DNA of 64,000 nucleotides from assembly GCA_030068145.1 (NCBI GenBank), contig JAPJBO010000968.1, forward strand, positions 1 to 64,000, given 5' to 3'. The translations under genes and the position numbers were made by a program. The DNA comes from Diplonema papillatum (lineage: Eukaryota > Euglenozoa > Diplonemea > Diplonemida > Diplonemidae). The notes under the pieces are model-generated. The model ran no database searches, was not told where the DNA came from, and saw nothing but the letters and a program-made list of their open reading frames with translations. This document shows, in pieces, positions 31,996-42,800 of the stretch (position 1 is its first letter; every line of letters begins with the position of its first letter).

Positions 31996-32500
31996 ACCGG
32001 TACGGGCTACAAGGCAACCCCTGCTCAACCCAGGAAGGGGCGGAAGCGTATCCTGCAGGAGACCCCGCGACCGACCACCCACCGGGGGCCGAAGCGCCCG
32101 GCCAAGAAAGCAGCGACGCGGCAACGCACGCGAACGGCGCGGTGCCTCACCAGCTCACCAACCTCCCGCCTTCATCACCGTCATCATCACCGTCGCCCAA
32201 GACGTCATCAACGGGGAACATCATCCCCATACAAACAACCCTTCCGCGCACGCCAACCGGCGAGCCCAAAGACGCGCCTCCCAGAAGGAGGCGGAAGCGA
32301 CCCCTGCAGGAGTCCTCGAAGCTCGCATCCCCGACAGGGAAGCCACGAAGATCGAAGCGATCGCGGCAGGCCGTGAACAACTCTACGCTCGATCACGAAA
32401 TGGAATGCCTAACTTCTTCCCCATCGGCCCGGAAAGTCCGCACCGCGAAAGCGAGCGGGAATTGAACTTGACTTGGAAATGGCTAGTTTGACCACATCCT
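31996..32500 (+). pseudogene. Basic, Ser/Pro-rich element-derived region
   Basis: Overlapping frames encode proline-, serine- and arginine-rich peptides (for example KDAPPRRRRKRPLQES) without a recognised fold. The sequence up to TGCTCAAC and from the next TGCTCAAC (about 32603) is what remains in the short copy at 5617-5722. Confidence 0.35.
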
Positions 32501-32684
32501 CATCATCGTTGACTCTCCCGACGGACGACGTCATAAAGTAACGCTAGCCCGTGAACAGTGCTCGCCTGCCTTGATGGCACTTGCACCTTAAAGAACTCAA
32601 TGCTCAACTTGTAGAACGTGGGGGGCCCAAGACTACACTCCACGAAGGAATGTACTTGGTGTCGGTCACAAACAGTCCCGGACA

Positions 32685-32835
32685 TGGCTAGCCATAACCC
32701 ATAACGAAAGCGTGCACTAAATATACAACCCGTAACCACATAGCCCTTTCTTGCTCTAAGAGAACCCATTCATGAACGGTCACACGGAGACCCTAAAACC
32801 CCGGAATTTCAAGCGAACTTTAACTCTAAAAAAGT
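32685..32835 (+). repeat. Second copy of the 8221 repeat
   Basis: Near-identical to 8221-8371. Here it is joined to the sequence seen at 5617-5722 and lies just inside the right TIR of the 29811 element. Confidence 0.88.
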
Positions 32836-33140
32836 AGCTAAGAAACATTTACACGGTTCGTATTAAACCCGCATACGGTAGCTCTCCCCCCCCTCCGTCC
32901 TTGAGTGGTTAACCATGGTTCAGTGCGCAAATGGTGTCAGCCGAATCTCTGGGTCCGGCTCTATCCGCACTGGTGGACAAACTTACGTTCTCATACAATT
33001 CTGCAGTTTTAAGGCAAGTGCCCGAAGTGGTTCGTTCCCATCTGCATCTCGAACCCGTCCTTCGTGCGCGTCAGTAGGCAGTTCATGAACGACAACATAG
33101 ACACAAATATAGCTCAAAAGCATCAAAATAGCAACCGTTT

Positions 33141-33160
33141 TCACATTTCTTCTTCTTTAG
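33141..33160 (+). promoter_or_regulatory. Putative 3' splice site ahead of the SDR start
   Basis: TTTTCACATTTCTTCTTCTTTAG ends with AG at 33159-33160, and the truncated copy at 29200-29222 keeps it. From AG to the ATG the frame is open and in phase in both copies (33 and 39 nt). It could be the acceptor of a 5' exon or of spliced-leader trans-splicing; the donor is not identified. Confidence 0.4.
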
Positions 33161-33193
33161 AATAGCCCCCGGGAAAGACAAAAAGAACAAAAG

Positions 33194-34114
33194 ATGCCTG
33201 TCGTGTACGAGCTGTTGGACCTGACGAACAAGGTCTACGTGGTCACCGGAGCCAACGCGGGGCTGGGGCTGGAGAGTTCCACGGTGTTCGCGAGGCAAGG
33301 CGCGCACGTTGTGATGGCTTGCCGGAACATGGAGAAGGCGGGGGCGGCGTTGAAGATCGTGCAGGCGGCGGCGAAGGACGCCGGGAAGGGAAGCGCCGAG
33401 ATCATGCACCTCGACCTGTCCTCGCTCGACAGCGTGGCCGCGTTCGCGAAGGAGCTTGCGGCGAAGCATAAAGTCGTGCACTGCTTGCTGAACAACGCGG
33501 GGGTGATGAACTGCCCACTGACGCGCACGAAGGACGGGTTCGAGATGCAGATGGGAACGAACCACTTCGGGCACTTCGCGTTGACCATGCGGCTGCTGCC
33601 GCTGCTCAAGAGGGCGGAGCAGGCCCGGATCGTCAACGTCAGCAGCATTGCCGCGATGTCCCCGGTAGGCATCCACTGGAGCGACATCAACTGCGAACGC
33701 TCGGGCTACAACGGCTGGCTGCGGTACTGCGCCAGCAAGCTCGCGAACCTGATCTTCAGCCACGAGCTGCAGCGCAAGCTGAAAGAGACTGGCGTCGACA
33801 ACATCACGGTGCTGATGGCCCACCCCGGGATGACCAGCACGGAGCTCGAGCGGCACACGTCGTGGATGCCGTACGTCTCGTGGATGATCCTTTCGCCCGT
33901 TTCGAAGGGCGCGAAGTCGCAGATATACGCCGCTGCCGGCGCGAAAGTGGCGCCCCTCGAATACTACGGCCCTTCCATGTACACATCGGGCGAGCCTTCG
34001 CTCACGAACCCGGGGTCTGCCGCCAAATCGGAGGCCAACGGCGAGAAGCTCTGGAAAATCAGCGAAGAGCTCACGAAGGAAACCTTCCCGTCGTTGAAGG
34101 ATTCTGCGCTCTGA
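33194..34114 (+). CDS. Short-chain dehydrogenase/reductase, retinol-dehydrogenase-like
   Basis: 306 residues with a complete classical/RDH-type SDR signature. TGANAGLG (residues 18-25) binds the NAD(P) dinucleotide, DLSSL (about 74-78) follows the adenine pocket, NNAG is at 100-103, TNHFGHF at 122-128, the catalytic Ser is in VNVSS (150-151), and the catalytic Tyr178 and Lys182 are in YCASK. Length and motifs match soluble members near RDH11-14 and WWOX, which act on retinoid, steroid or lipid carbonyls; the substrate here cannot be told. There is no signal peptide, but a hydrophobic patch (WMPYVSWMIL) near residue 225 may associate with membranes. It is apparently intronless. A 5' fragment of the gene lies about 3.9 kb upstream. 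Confidence 0.93.
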   Translation: MPVVYELLDLTNKVYVVTGANAGLGLESSTVFARQGAHVVMACRNMEKAGAALKIVQAAAKDAGKGSAEIMHLDLSSLDSVAAFAKELAAKHKVVHCLLNNAGVMNCPLTRTKDGFEMQMGTNHFGHFALTMRLLPLLKRAEQARIVNVSSIAAMSPVGIHWSDINCERSGYNGWLRYCASKLANLIFSHELQRKLKETGVDNITVLMAHPGMTSTELERHTSWMPYVSWMILSPVSKGAKSQIYAAAGAKVAPLEYYGPSMYTSGEPSLTNPGSAAKSEANGEKLWKISEELTKETFPSLKDSAL

Positions 34115-34129
34115 TCCCGTTGATTCCTC

Positions 34130-34460
34130 TTGCAGCTTGGGTGGTATTGTCCGTTGAAAGAGTGAGCCTCGCATCTCATCGAAAATACACAGTTGTGTCA
34201 CGCATGTTCTTGACAGGCGCTAGCGTCCGGCATAGTGCACGCATGTAACAGTCGGGTGGTATTAGCCAGGGGTTTCATCGGACACTCTACTCTTGCTGCG
34301 ATGGTGGTTTGTCCTTTGATAGAGTGAGCCGATGCCTCTCATCTCACCGATAAGACACAGTTGTCACGCGTGTTCTTGACAGGCGCTAGCGTCCGGCATT
34401 GTGCACGCATGTAACAGTCGTGGGGTAGTAATGACAAGGGGTTTCATCGGTCACTCGACC
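34130..34460. repeat. ~170-bp tandem duplication downstream of the SDR gene
   Basis: Two units share GAGTGAGCC, CATCTCA.CGA, CACAGTTGT, TTCTTGACAGGCGCTAGCGT and GTGCACGCATGTAACAGTCG. It may include the SDR 3' UTR. No coding signal. Confidence 0.85.
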
Positions 34461-35019
34461 CAGCTTCGTTCTTCACCGCCGCATGCTCTCCCCTGTCCTG
34501 GGAGGTTTGCTTAGGTGTTCTCGGGGCGTGCTTCCGTGTCGGTGTTGGTGCATCGCTTTTGGACTCCTTCTTCGACCCGGCCTGCTCTTGGTGCGCTAAT
34601 TCTGCGAAGTGCGTCTCTCATCGTGCACCTCCAGCAGCTTGGGTGGTCCCGGCTGCGAACGAACAGCCTCCTGGCAGAACCAGACACACACTGCTATCCT
34701 GCCTGCAGACACTCAGGTTCCGCGCGTTATGTGTCCGCGGCTATAAAGGTCCCGACCATTTGATCGAGCGCATACGAGTATGCTAACTCGGATCTGGAAC
34801 GAGTCCACGGGAGAGGAACGGTCTTGACTTTTGCGTTTTCATTGGCACATGACCGTTTTCATTTGCATTCCCTCCATGTCTTTCGAGCGTGTGGTATGCC
34901 ATTCATACACATTCTAATCGGCATCCCTCTTCTTGAATAGCAAACGATCCCTTCCGTGGAACGTTAACACCGCCATTTGAGATTATCGAGGCGAGGTCAT
35001 GCCAGCTTAGTTAGCTATG
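34461..35019. other. Intergenic; contains a repeat shared inverted with 53.6 kb
   Basis: 34640-34745 (GAACGAACAGCC, AACCAGACACACACTG, CTGCAGACACTCAGGTTCCG) matches the reverse complement of 53650-53750. No gene supported. Confidence 0.5.
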
Positions 35020-35390
35020 TCACTAGAGGGTGCTGTGTGTGCACACTTAAGCAAGGCTGCATCCCCTCGTTTCGCAGCCGTGTTGTGCATAAGGCGGCTT
35101 GGGTGGCCTGGTCATCTTCATCACTACAGGCACAACCCGTTAGAGGCCGCAAGACAACAGGCCGACGCACATCGTCGGAAACACAAAAAAACCACCGGTC
35201 CTCTTACCTCGTGTAACCACCAGTCGTACGACACTCAGAGCACAACGAATATCTTCCCATATTGACGAAGGTCACCCGGAGACTGTAAAACCCCGGAGTT
35301 TCAAGCGAACTTTCACTCTAAAAAGCGAAGCAAGACCTGCCCCGCACGCCTGTCTGCATCGGCAGGTCGACACTAACGTTTAACTGCTAC
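35020..35390. repeat. Diverged dispersed repeat (partner of 4060-4300)
   Basis: Shares ordered blocks with 4.06-4.30 kb and includes the AACCCCGGAGTTTCAAGCGAAC block related to the 8221 repeat. Confidence 0.6.
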
Positions 35391-35409
35391 TTCTGCTGGA
35401 TTCAAGACG

Positions 35410-35937
35410 CCTAAATAAGCACCCATTACTCGGAAGAGGCCGCCAGTTGCAACTCGCAAACGGAGGAATGTGCTGTAGGCCACGCAAAACACCGGAAACC
35501 CCCGGGGGTTGTGCCCGTAGTAGAGCGCACAAACAAAAACAGACAGCGCCATACTCTATTCTATCTCCCCTCCCTCTAGCCTGCGTCGAAGTAGGCACCG
35601 CGCCGCGCATTTCCCCACCCTCTTTCGCTCTATCTCTCGCGGCTAGGGCTCGCCACGTAGTTGTATTCAAACAGCAGGCGTGCTGAGTCTGCGATGGTCC
35701 GTGCGACTCATATTTCTTTTTGTATAAGCACCTGCTTTGTAGGAAATGCTTGAGGAGACTGCCAGTTGCGATAGATCAAAGGAGGTAAATGTGCTGTAGC
35801 CCACACGAAACACAGGTAAATCTGGGTTTAGTGGCGGGCGTAAGCGTTCAACAAAAAGACCCACTTTGTAGTTGTATTGTTTTCTCCCCCTCTAGCCTCC
35901 TTCGAAATGAGCACAAGGCAGTCCCTCGAGTATTTTG
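35410..35937 (+). repeat. Two copies of repeat R1, one old and one young
   Basis: 35410-35600 is a diverged copy (AAGCACC, GGCCGCCAGTTGCAA, TGTGCTGTAGGCCACGC, TCTAGCCTGCGTCGAA). 35720-35937 is nearly identical to copy A at 22192-22411. Both have the same orientation. Confidence 0.8.
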
Positions 35938-36184
35938 TCGGTGAGTTGCCTCACCCAACTACCAACAGGTTGAATGTCCTGCTTCTAGTGCTCTCGCACC
36001 TAGCCCACGAGATTCTTCCTCTGCCCGAAGCAGGGAACCCAGCCACGGCCATGGATGATCTTCCCGCCGCGCCGAGCCTCGCCCAACGTTGATTGCATTC
36101 TGCCTCCCACGTGAACGGCCCACGTGGCTCGACACTCTTTTTTTTCACCGCCGCTTCAGCATGCTCTTACCGCAAAGTCCGTTC

Positions 36185-36400
36185 GTGGCAAGATAAACGC
36201 GAGGGGATAGCGAACCCAATGACGACCTTCTTGCCGGGCTTGCCGGGCGAAGGAGGGGTCCTCAACGAAGCCACCTGGGTGGAAAGATAAACGCGAGGGG
36301 ATAGCGAGCCCAATGGCGACCTTCTTGCCGGGTGAAGAGAGAAAGGGATCCTCAACGAAGCCATCCGGGTGGGAAGATAAACGTGGGGGGATAGCTTCGG
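36185..36400. repeat. ~93-bp tandem repeat, about 2.2 copies
   Basis: AAGATAAACGCGAGGGGATA, CCAATG.CGACCTTCTTGCCG and TCCTCAACGAAGCCA recur from near 36189, 36283 and 36375. Confidence 0.88.
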
Positions 36401-36594
36401 CGAACAGCAACTTCCAAGTTCACATCCAGATCCTGTGTTTCCAATCGGGTCTATTATACGAGTCAGATTGGACCGGCAGGCGTAACGCACTGAGAAGCCT
36501 TGTTGTCCCAAGTGCCTTATGGCCAGTGTTAGGCAAACAGCAACGGAATCAACGCTTCGGACCTATCATCTTCCCCCACCTCTCACAGTTTCAA

Positions 36595-36668
36595 CGAACT
36601 GGGCTTGAGCCATCGCCAGCGACGAGGACAAACGCACACTTGACTTGACGCTCTCACGGGTCCATCCT
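36595..36668 (+). pseudogene. Degraded copy of an exon segment of the large gene
   Basis: CGAACTGGG, GCCATCGCCAGCGACGAGGA and GACGCTCTC.CGGG match 37050-37122 (encoding PNWDWAIASDEDY and the following residues) in order, about 455 bp upstream of the original, with substitutions that break the coding sense. Confidence 0.75.
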
Positions 36669-36866
36669 CCTTCAGCAGGCACAAGGGAACCAGGGCTGTT
36701 TTGTGTATTCGTGTTCTCAAAAATGAGCAGAACCGGACTCCCACGTAACATACCCACGCAAGACTTATCAAATTCCAAACACAGGAGGGTGAAACGCGAG
36801 AGGAAGACTGCACAACGATGGTGTGACCAAAAATCTCGGACATACCGGAAAGCAGTTGATCGGAAA

Positions 36867-39800
36867 ATGCCGTCGAACACAGAGTCGGCCGAGCCGGCTA
36901 CGCCGGCCCTGGGCCCCAGCGTGAAAAGCCAGCTGCTGGCGTTCTGCAGCTGGATGTTCCCGAAGAAGCTGAAGGAGTTCGAATCCGTCCTCGCGGAGAA
37001 CACCGACGACCAGCTGCGGCAGGTGCTCGAGATGCTGCGCGAGCAGCACCCGAACTGGGACTGGGCCATCGCCAGCGACGAGGACTACTGCGCCCTCGAC
37101 CAGACGCTCTCGCGGGCCCAGTCCTTCAGCGGCACCGTCTCCAGCCCTGCCAGCGGCGCGAAGGGCCGGGTGATGGACCTGTTCTCGACGCAAAAAGCGC
37201 CGTTTTCACCGTCGAGCTCGATGAACGCGAGCACCGCGCGAGCCTCTCCGATGTCGTACCCTTCGAAGTCCCGTCCCCCGTCCTTCCGCACGCAGTCCGT
37301 CCGCAGCCGGCTGAAGCAAGGGGGCGAAGGAAAGCCCGACGACAAGCCGACAAGCTTCCGGCGGCGTTTGGCGTCGGTGTTCAAACGGACTGCGTCCGAG
37401 GAGTCCGGGCGAAGTGCTGAAAGCCGCGCAGACAGGCGAGAGACCCGGGGCGAAAAAGCTGGGTTCGAACGCCTCCGGGGGGGTTGGGTGAGGAGGAAGG
37501 GCGAGGAGGACCCGAGCGCGGACGCCGCGCCGGCTGAGAATGTCGTCGGCTCACCGCTGTGCCTGCCGGCAGCCGACTCTGGCGGTGCATCCGCGGGGGC
37601 CTGCGTCGTGGGGCCCGGGGTGACGCCGCGGAAAGACAGCCGCGCCTCGCCGGGGCTGCCGCACGCGATCCAAAGCGCGTTTCCGGCCGTCCGGAGGCAG
37701 ACGGCCACTGCGCTGGGCGCTCCCCCCGCCGCCCTGACGGGGAAGGGCAGGGAAGGGGGTGCAGGCGGCGGGTTTGCGTCGCCGGTGCCGTCGCTGAATC
37801 CGACCGTCAGCAGCGCGACTCCAACGGAGGCGGTGCTGTCGCCGCCGGTGCCGAAGTCCGCGAGCACGAACGCAACAGTGCCCGTGCAGAGGGGAGCGGC
37901 GGCGGCGCTGCCCTTCCTGGACGAGTCGAGTGGCGTCGTCCCGGATCTCTCCCCGCTTGCTTGGACGAGCATGGAGCCGAAGCTTCCCGGCTACCACGTG
38001 GACAGAGTCGCCGACAGCGCGTCGCTGCTGTCGCAAACCGACGCCTCCGCCCCCGCGCATGTCCTGTTCTTCGCGGACGACAAGGACTCGCAGGCCGGGG
38101 GTTGCGACGTGGCGCGGCTCGAGAGCGAGCAGACGCAGTTCCGCAGCCCCGGGTTCAGCGACTGGGCGGGGCACTCTACGTGCCCGCAGGGCGCAGACGC
38201 GTCGCACCCGAGCGTCGCCACCCTCGCCCTCGACGACGACGACGACGAGCAGCCGCCGCCCCCCGCCGCCGCCGGTGGACTTGCCGCTTCGGACTTCGAC
38301 AACGACCTTCTCCCCTTCGCGGCGGCGTTCTCCGCGGAGCTTCAGACGCCCAGGGGCCGCCACAGCACGGGGGGCGGGTCGTCGACCGCTTGCGACCCGC
38401 CGGCCCTCCGCGGCCGGGGCGCGCGCCTGCCTGGACCCGCGCGTGGCAGCGAGCATTCCGGCGGAAGCACTCCGAGGGGTAGGCAGACTACCCGCGGGAG
38501 TGGAGGTGCTGGGGATCATTCGAGTGCGGGGACGCCTGGCACTGGTAAAGACGGATCGCTTGATCGTCGCGGCGGAAGCGCTTCGAAGGGTAGGCAGATT
38601 ACCCGCGGGAGTGGAGGTGCTTGGGATCATTCGAGCGTGGGGACGCCTGGCACTGGTAAAGACGGATCGCTTGATCGTCGTCGCGGAAGCGCTTCGAAGG
38701 GTAGACCGACGAACCTTGGGAGTGGGGGTGCTGGGGATCATTCGAGCGTGGGGACGCCTGGCACTGGTAAAGACGGATCGCCCGACCATCGCGGTTCGGG
38801 GGCTGGGCCTATCTTCAGGACCCTGACCGGCGGCATCGAAGGCAGCGGCACGCCGAGTGCGCGGCCGGCGGGGCGCAGTTCGAGTGTCCCTGGTCGGAAA
38901 CAGGCGCGCGGCCTTAGTCGTCCAGGATCGTCTGCATCCCAAGAGGCATTTGTGTTGTCGGGTGAACCCAGTGCGACGCCGCAGGAGGGCAGTCTCAGCC
39001 GCGCCAGCTCGACCACTTCTGGTCGGAAACAGGCGCGCGGCAGCCGTGCGGGGCTGTCTGCCTCGCAGAAGGCACTCGTGCCAGGCGAACATCGTGCAAC
39101 GCCGCGCGAAAGCGGCCTCAGCCGCGCCGGCTCGACCACTTCTGGTCGGAAACGGGCGCGCGGCAGCCGTCCGGGATCAGCTGCCTCCCAAGAGGCACTT
39201 GTGCCGGGCGGGCTGCAGAAAAGCAGTCCCAGCCGCGGCAGCGGCACACCGATTGCGCAGCCAGCGGGGCGCAGTTCGAGTGCCCCCGGTCAGAAGCAGG
39301 CGCGCGGCAGCCGTCCGGGATCGCCTGCCTCCCAAGAGGCACCCGTGTCGGGCGAACACAGCGCGACACCAGAACCGGAAAGCAGTCCCCGAGAGGCCAG
39401 CGGCACACTGAGTGCGCGGCCAGCGGGGCGCAACCCGAGCACCCCTGGCAGCCGTCAGGGACCGTCTGCCTCCCAAGAGGCACCCGTCCCCGAACCGCAG
39501 GAAAGCAGCCCCACCCCCACCAGCGGCACGGCGAGTCCTTCCCCGGGGGGCACCGGGCGGCGGTCGACCGTTCCGCAGCGGCCGAGCCCCACGCACACGG
39601 TCGACGACATCATCGAGTGGGTGCACGTGCAGTACGGCCGCAGGGGGAGCACCGGCGTCGACGACCCATCGGAGGATGAGCTGCGGCGGGGGAAGAACCC
39701 CAAGGCGCCTCGGCTCTCGAACGCGGCCGGCTGGAGGAAGCCGGAGCAGGCTGACGCTCGGCGGGATCCGGGCCACCGCAAGGGTGGAAAGAGCTCAGGC

Positions 39801-42800
39801 GAGTCGAGACTGTCGTCAACCACCGGCCGCCGCAACCGGCGCGCGGATTCGAGCGAGGGAAACACCGCGGGCCGCAGACGCCCAGGCACCCAGCGATCCC
39901 ACCGGAGCGGACACAAGACGGGACGGATTCCCCTGGGCAGCGAGTCGGAGTCTTCGAAGACCAGCAGCGACCGGCACTCGCAATCGAGCGAGCCGGAACC
40001 GAGAGAAAGCGGGGGAAGGGCTGCGAGCCGCAAACGCCCGGGCACCCAACGATCGCATCGGAGTGGGCGCAAGACGGGGTGGATTCCCCTGGGCGGCGAG
40101 TCGGAATCGTCGAAAACCAGCAACGACCTGCACACGGAATCGAGCGAGCCGGAACCGAGGCAAAGCGGGGGAAAGGCTGCGAACCGCAAACGCCGAGGCA
40201 CCCATCGGTCGCGCCGGAGTGGACACGAGACCGGACGGTTTCTACCGGGCGGCGGGTCGGAATCGTCGATAGCCGGCGACAGCGCGTGCTCGGAATCGAG
40301 CGAGTCGGAACCGAGACGAAGCGGGGGGAGAGCTGCGACCGGCGAACGCGAGGGCAACCGGATCCCGCCTGGCGCCGACGATTCGAAGGTCGCGTCAGGC
40401 GCCGGCAGCAGGCCCGGGGGCAACCGCAACAGCACGAAGGAAGACGGGGAGTACTGGCGCCTCTGGCACCAGACGAACGAGTCGCGCGCGCGGCTGCGGA
40501 GGGAAGGCGGCCTGGACGGCGTGGGAGAGCAGCCGCCGGGTGAGCTCTCCGAGCTGACCTTGTGGCAGAAGCTGACGGGAGCGCAGACAGCGGGCCCCGG
40601 CGGGGTCCTCGAAGCGGACCGGCTCGCCGCCTTGCGGGGGGAAGCCGAGTCCGGGACGACCCTCTCCGGCACGGCGTCGCACCGCAAACCGGACGAGTTG
40701 CCCAGCGGGGGCTCCGGGGGGTGGTCGGCGGAGTCCAGCTCCCTGCGGGAGGCATCCTCCCGCAAGACTGCCGAAAGCCGACGAACCCCCCGTGGTACCG
40801 GAGGGGCAGCGCGTCAGGGCAAGCCGGACGCGAGCACCGAAAGCGAACCGACCCGCCGGGAAGGGAGGCGGGGGAGGCCCGGCGGCAGCGCCACCACCGG
40901 CGCGCCGCGGCGAGGCCGCAGGACGCACTCGCAGGGGAGCGGGCGCCAGAGTTCGCGGCGGCCCCCCGGCGCCGGCCCGCAGGCGCGCAGCCGGCGGGAG
41001 AAGCCAACGCGGAGCGGGCGCGGGTCCGGCGATAGCCACTCGGGCTTCGACGCCAGCTCGTGCGGTCGTGCGGCTGCTGCCCGGGATGCGCGAGGTCGCG
41101 AAGCCCCGGAGGAGACGAGTCGCGGGCGGCGAAGGAAGCAGCCTTCCTTCAGGCGGTCCTCAAGCGCGGCATCGTGCGGTCGTGGGGCTGTTGCCCGGGG
41201 TGGGCGAGGTCGCGAAGCCCCGGAGGAGACGAGTCGCGGGCGGCGGAGGAAGCAGCCTTCCTTCAGGCGGTCCCCAAGCGCGGCGGAACACCGTCACGCT
41301 GCGGCCGAACCCTTCGGACGGCACCCTGACGGGGGCGGCAGCGAAAGCTACGAGACAGCCGACGAGCTCATCCTCGTCGACGCACCGCCGGCCGCCGCGT
41401 CGCGCTGGCGCACCGTGTCCGAGCTGCCGATCTTCGCGTCCGGGTCGCCGGCCCGTGGCATGCCGCCCGACTTCACGGAGATCCCGCCCGGCTTCCGCGT
41501 GCCGCCGGTCGCCAAACGGGTCGAACTGGCCGTGGTCCGGTCGCACAGCGAGCCCGCGGACGACATCGAAAAGCAGGGAGACGCACCGGCGACGGGCGGC
41601 GCCATCGGCCTGTGGGGCGCGGCGCCCCGCGCCTCCTGCGTGAACGGCGGGTATAAAGGGGTCGAATCCGACGGGGGAGGGGCGGGCGGTGGCGTCTCGG
41701 GGAGGATGGATGGCGAAGGGGCGCCGTTTGTCCCGCGGAAGAGGGGCGGCACGCTGCCGCCGCGGGGGGGCCGCAGGGCGTCTTCTGGGAACGACCGGAA
41801 GAGGAGCCGGCACACCCTCGGCCGCGCCGTCGACGGGATCCGACACCCGTGGGCTCGCGACCCATTGGACGGTCCCACGCACAATTCCACGGCCCAGCCG
41901 TCGCCCCTGGCGGTGCCTCTCGACAGGGAGCAGCCGCCCTTCGCTTCGTCAGACTCCGACTCCGGTACCCACCGCAGTCCCAGCAACCGGAGGCCCCCCT
42001 CTGCGTCCCCGAAGCATCGGTCTGCATCCGGCCCGCAAACAGGGGGGGACGCCCGGGCAGTAGACCCCGGCGGATCTCTGGTTGGCGTGCTGGATGCGTT
42101 GTACTTCCACGACCCCCGGTCCGACGGATACACCATCCCGAAGCCGCCGATCAACACGCCGAACGCCCCGGCCGCCCCTAAAACGTTCACCCACGCCGAC
42201 CGTGCAACCACGGTTCCCCACACCCGCGCGCACGACCCGCCGCTTCCCCGCCGGATCCAGCGCTCCGCTTCCCCGGCTCAGCGGGGCAAACCCGGCACGC
42301 ACCCCCCCCACGTCTACCCGACCGTCCCCGCGTCGGCCGCCCGCCCTGCTGCCGCCGTCCCGAGCTATCTCGAGGCTTCCGCGCAGCGGCAGCCGTCTGC
42401 CGCGCAGAGCAGCAGCTCGCACCGAACCGAGCACCTGCCGCGGGACCGCCACCCGGGGTCCGCTCCTGCGTACGAGGGCAAAGAAGGACAAGCCCTGGCC
42501 TCCTCGCGGTCCTTCGACGTCGTCGCGATGCCCTCGTCGGCCGAATCCCGCAAAAGGCCGACGGCACTCGGGTCCTCGCAACACGTGCAGCGGTCTTCTC
42601 CCATCGCGGAAGGCATGGACGCGATTTGGCGAACGAGCTCGGGCCCCCCGGTGCTGTCTGGACGGAGAGGGTCTGACGGCGGGGCGAAAGGGAAAGGGTT
42701 TGCGAGGAGGATGTCAAGGGAGAAGGCGGGCTGCGAGGGGGAAGAGGTACTAGACGTGGGGTCGCAGAGGAGCAGCGGAGACACGGTCACGTTGATGCAA

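Larger units (their letters stand above)
29811..32878. mobile_element. 3.07-kb TIR element with TA target site
   Basis: CCGTATGCGGGTTTAATA at 29811 and its inverse ending at 32878 are flanked by TA (29809-29810, 32879-32880). Related GAAACGTGTTAATTAAGAAAC sequence occurs at 29865 and 31497. The interior holds a ~205-bp tandem repeat, a zinc-finger ORF, a basic Ser/Pro-rich region and, near the right end, the block also found at 8221. No transposase was recognised, so the superfamily is open; the TA duplication is compatible with Tc1/mariner-like elements. Confidence 0.75.

Noticed and set aside
33083-34201. 372-codon ORF opposite the SDR gene
   Set aside because: A GC-rich antisense shadow of the SDR coding region (Arg/His/Val-rich, no domain).
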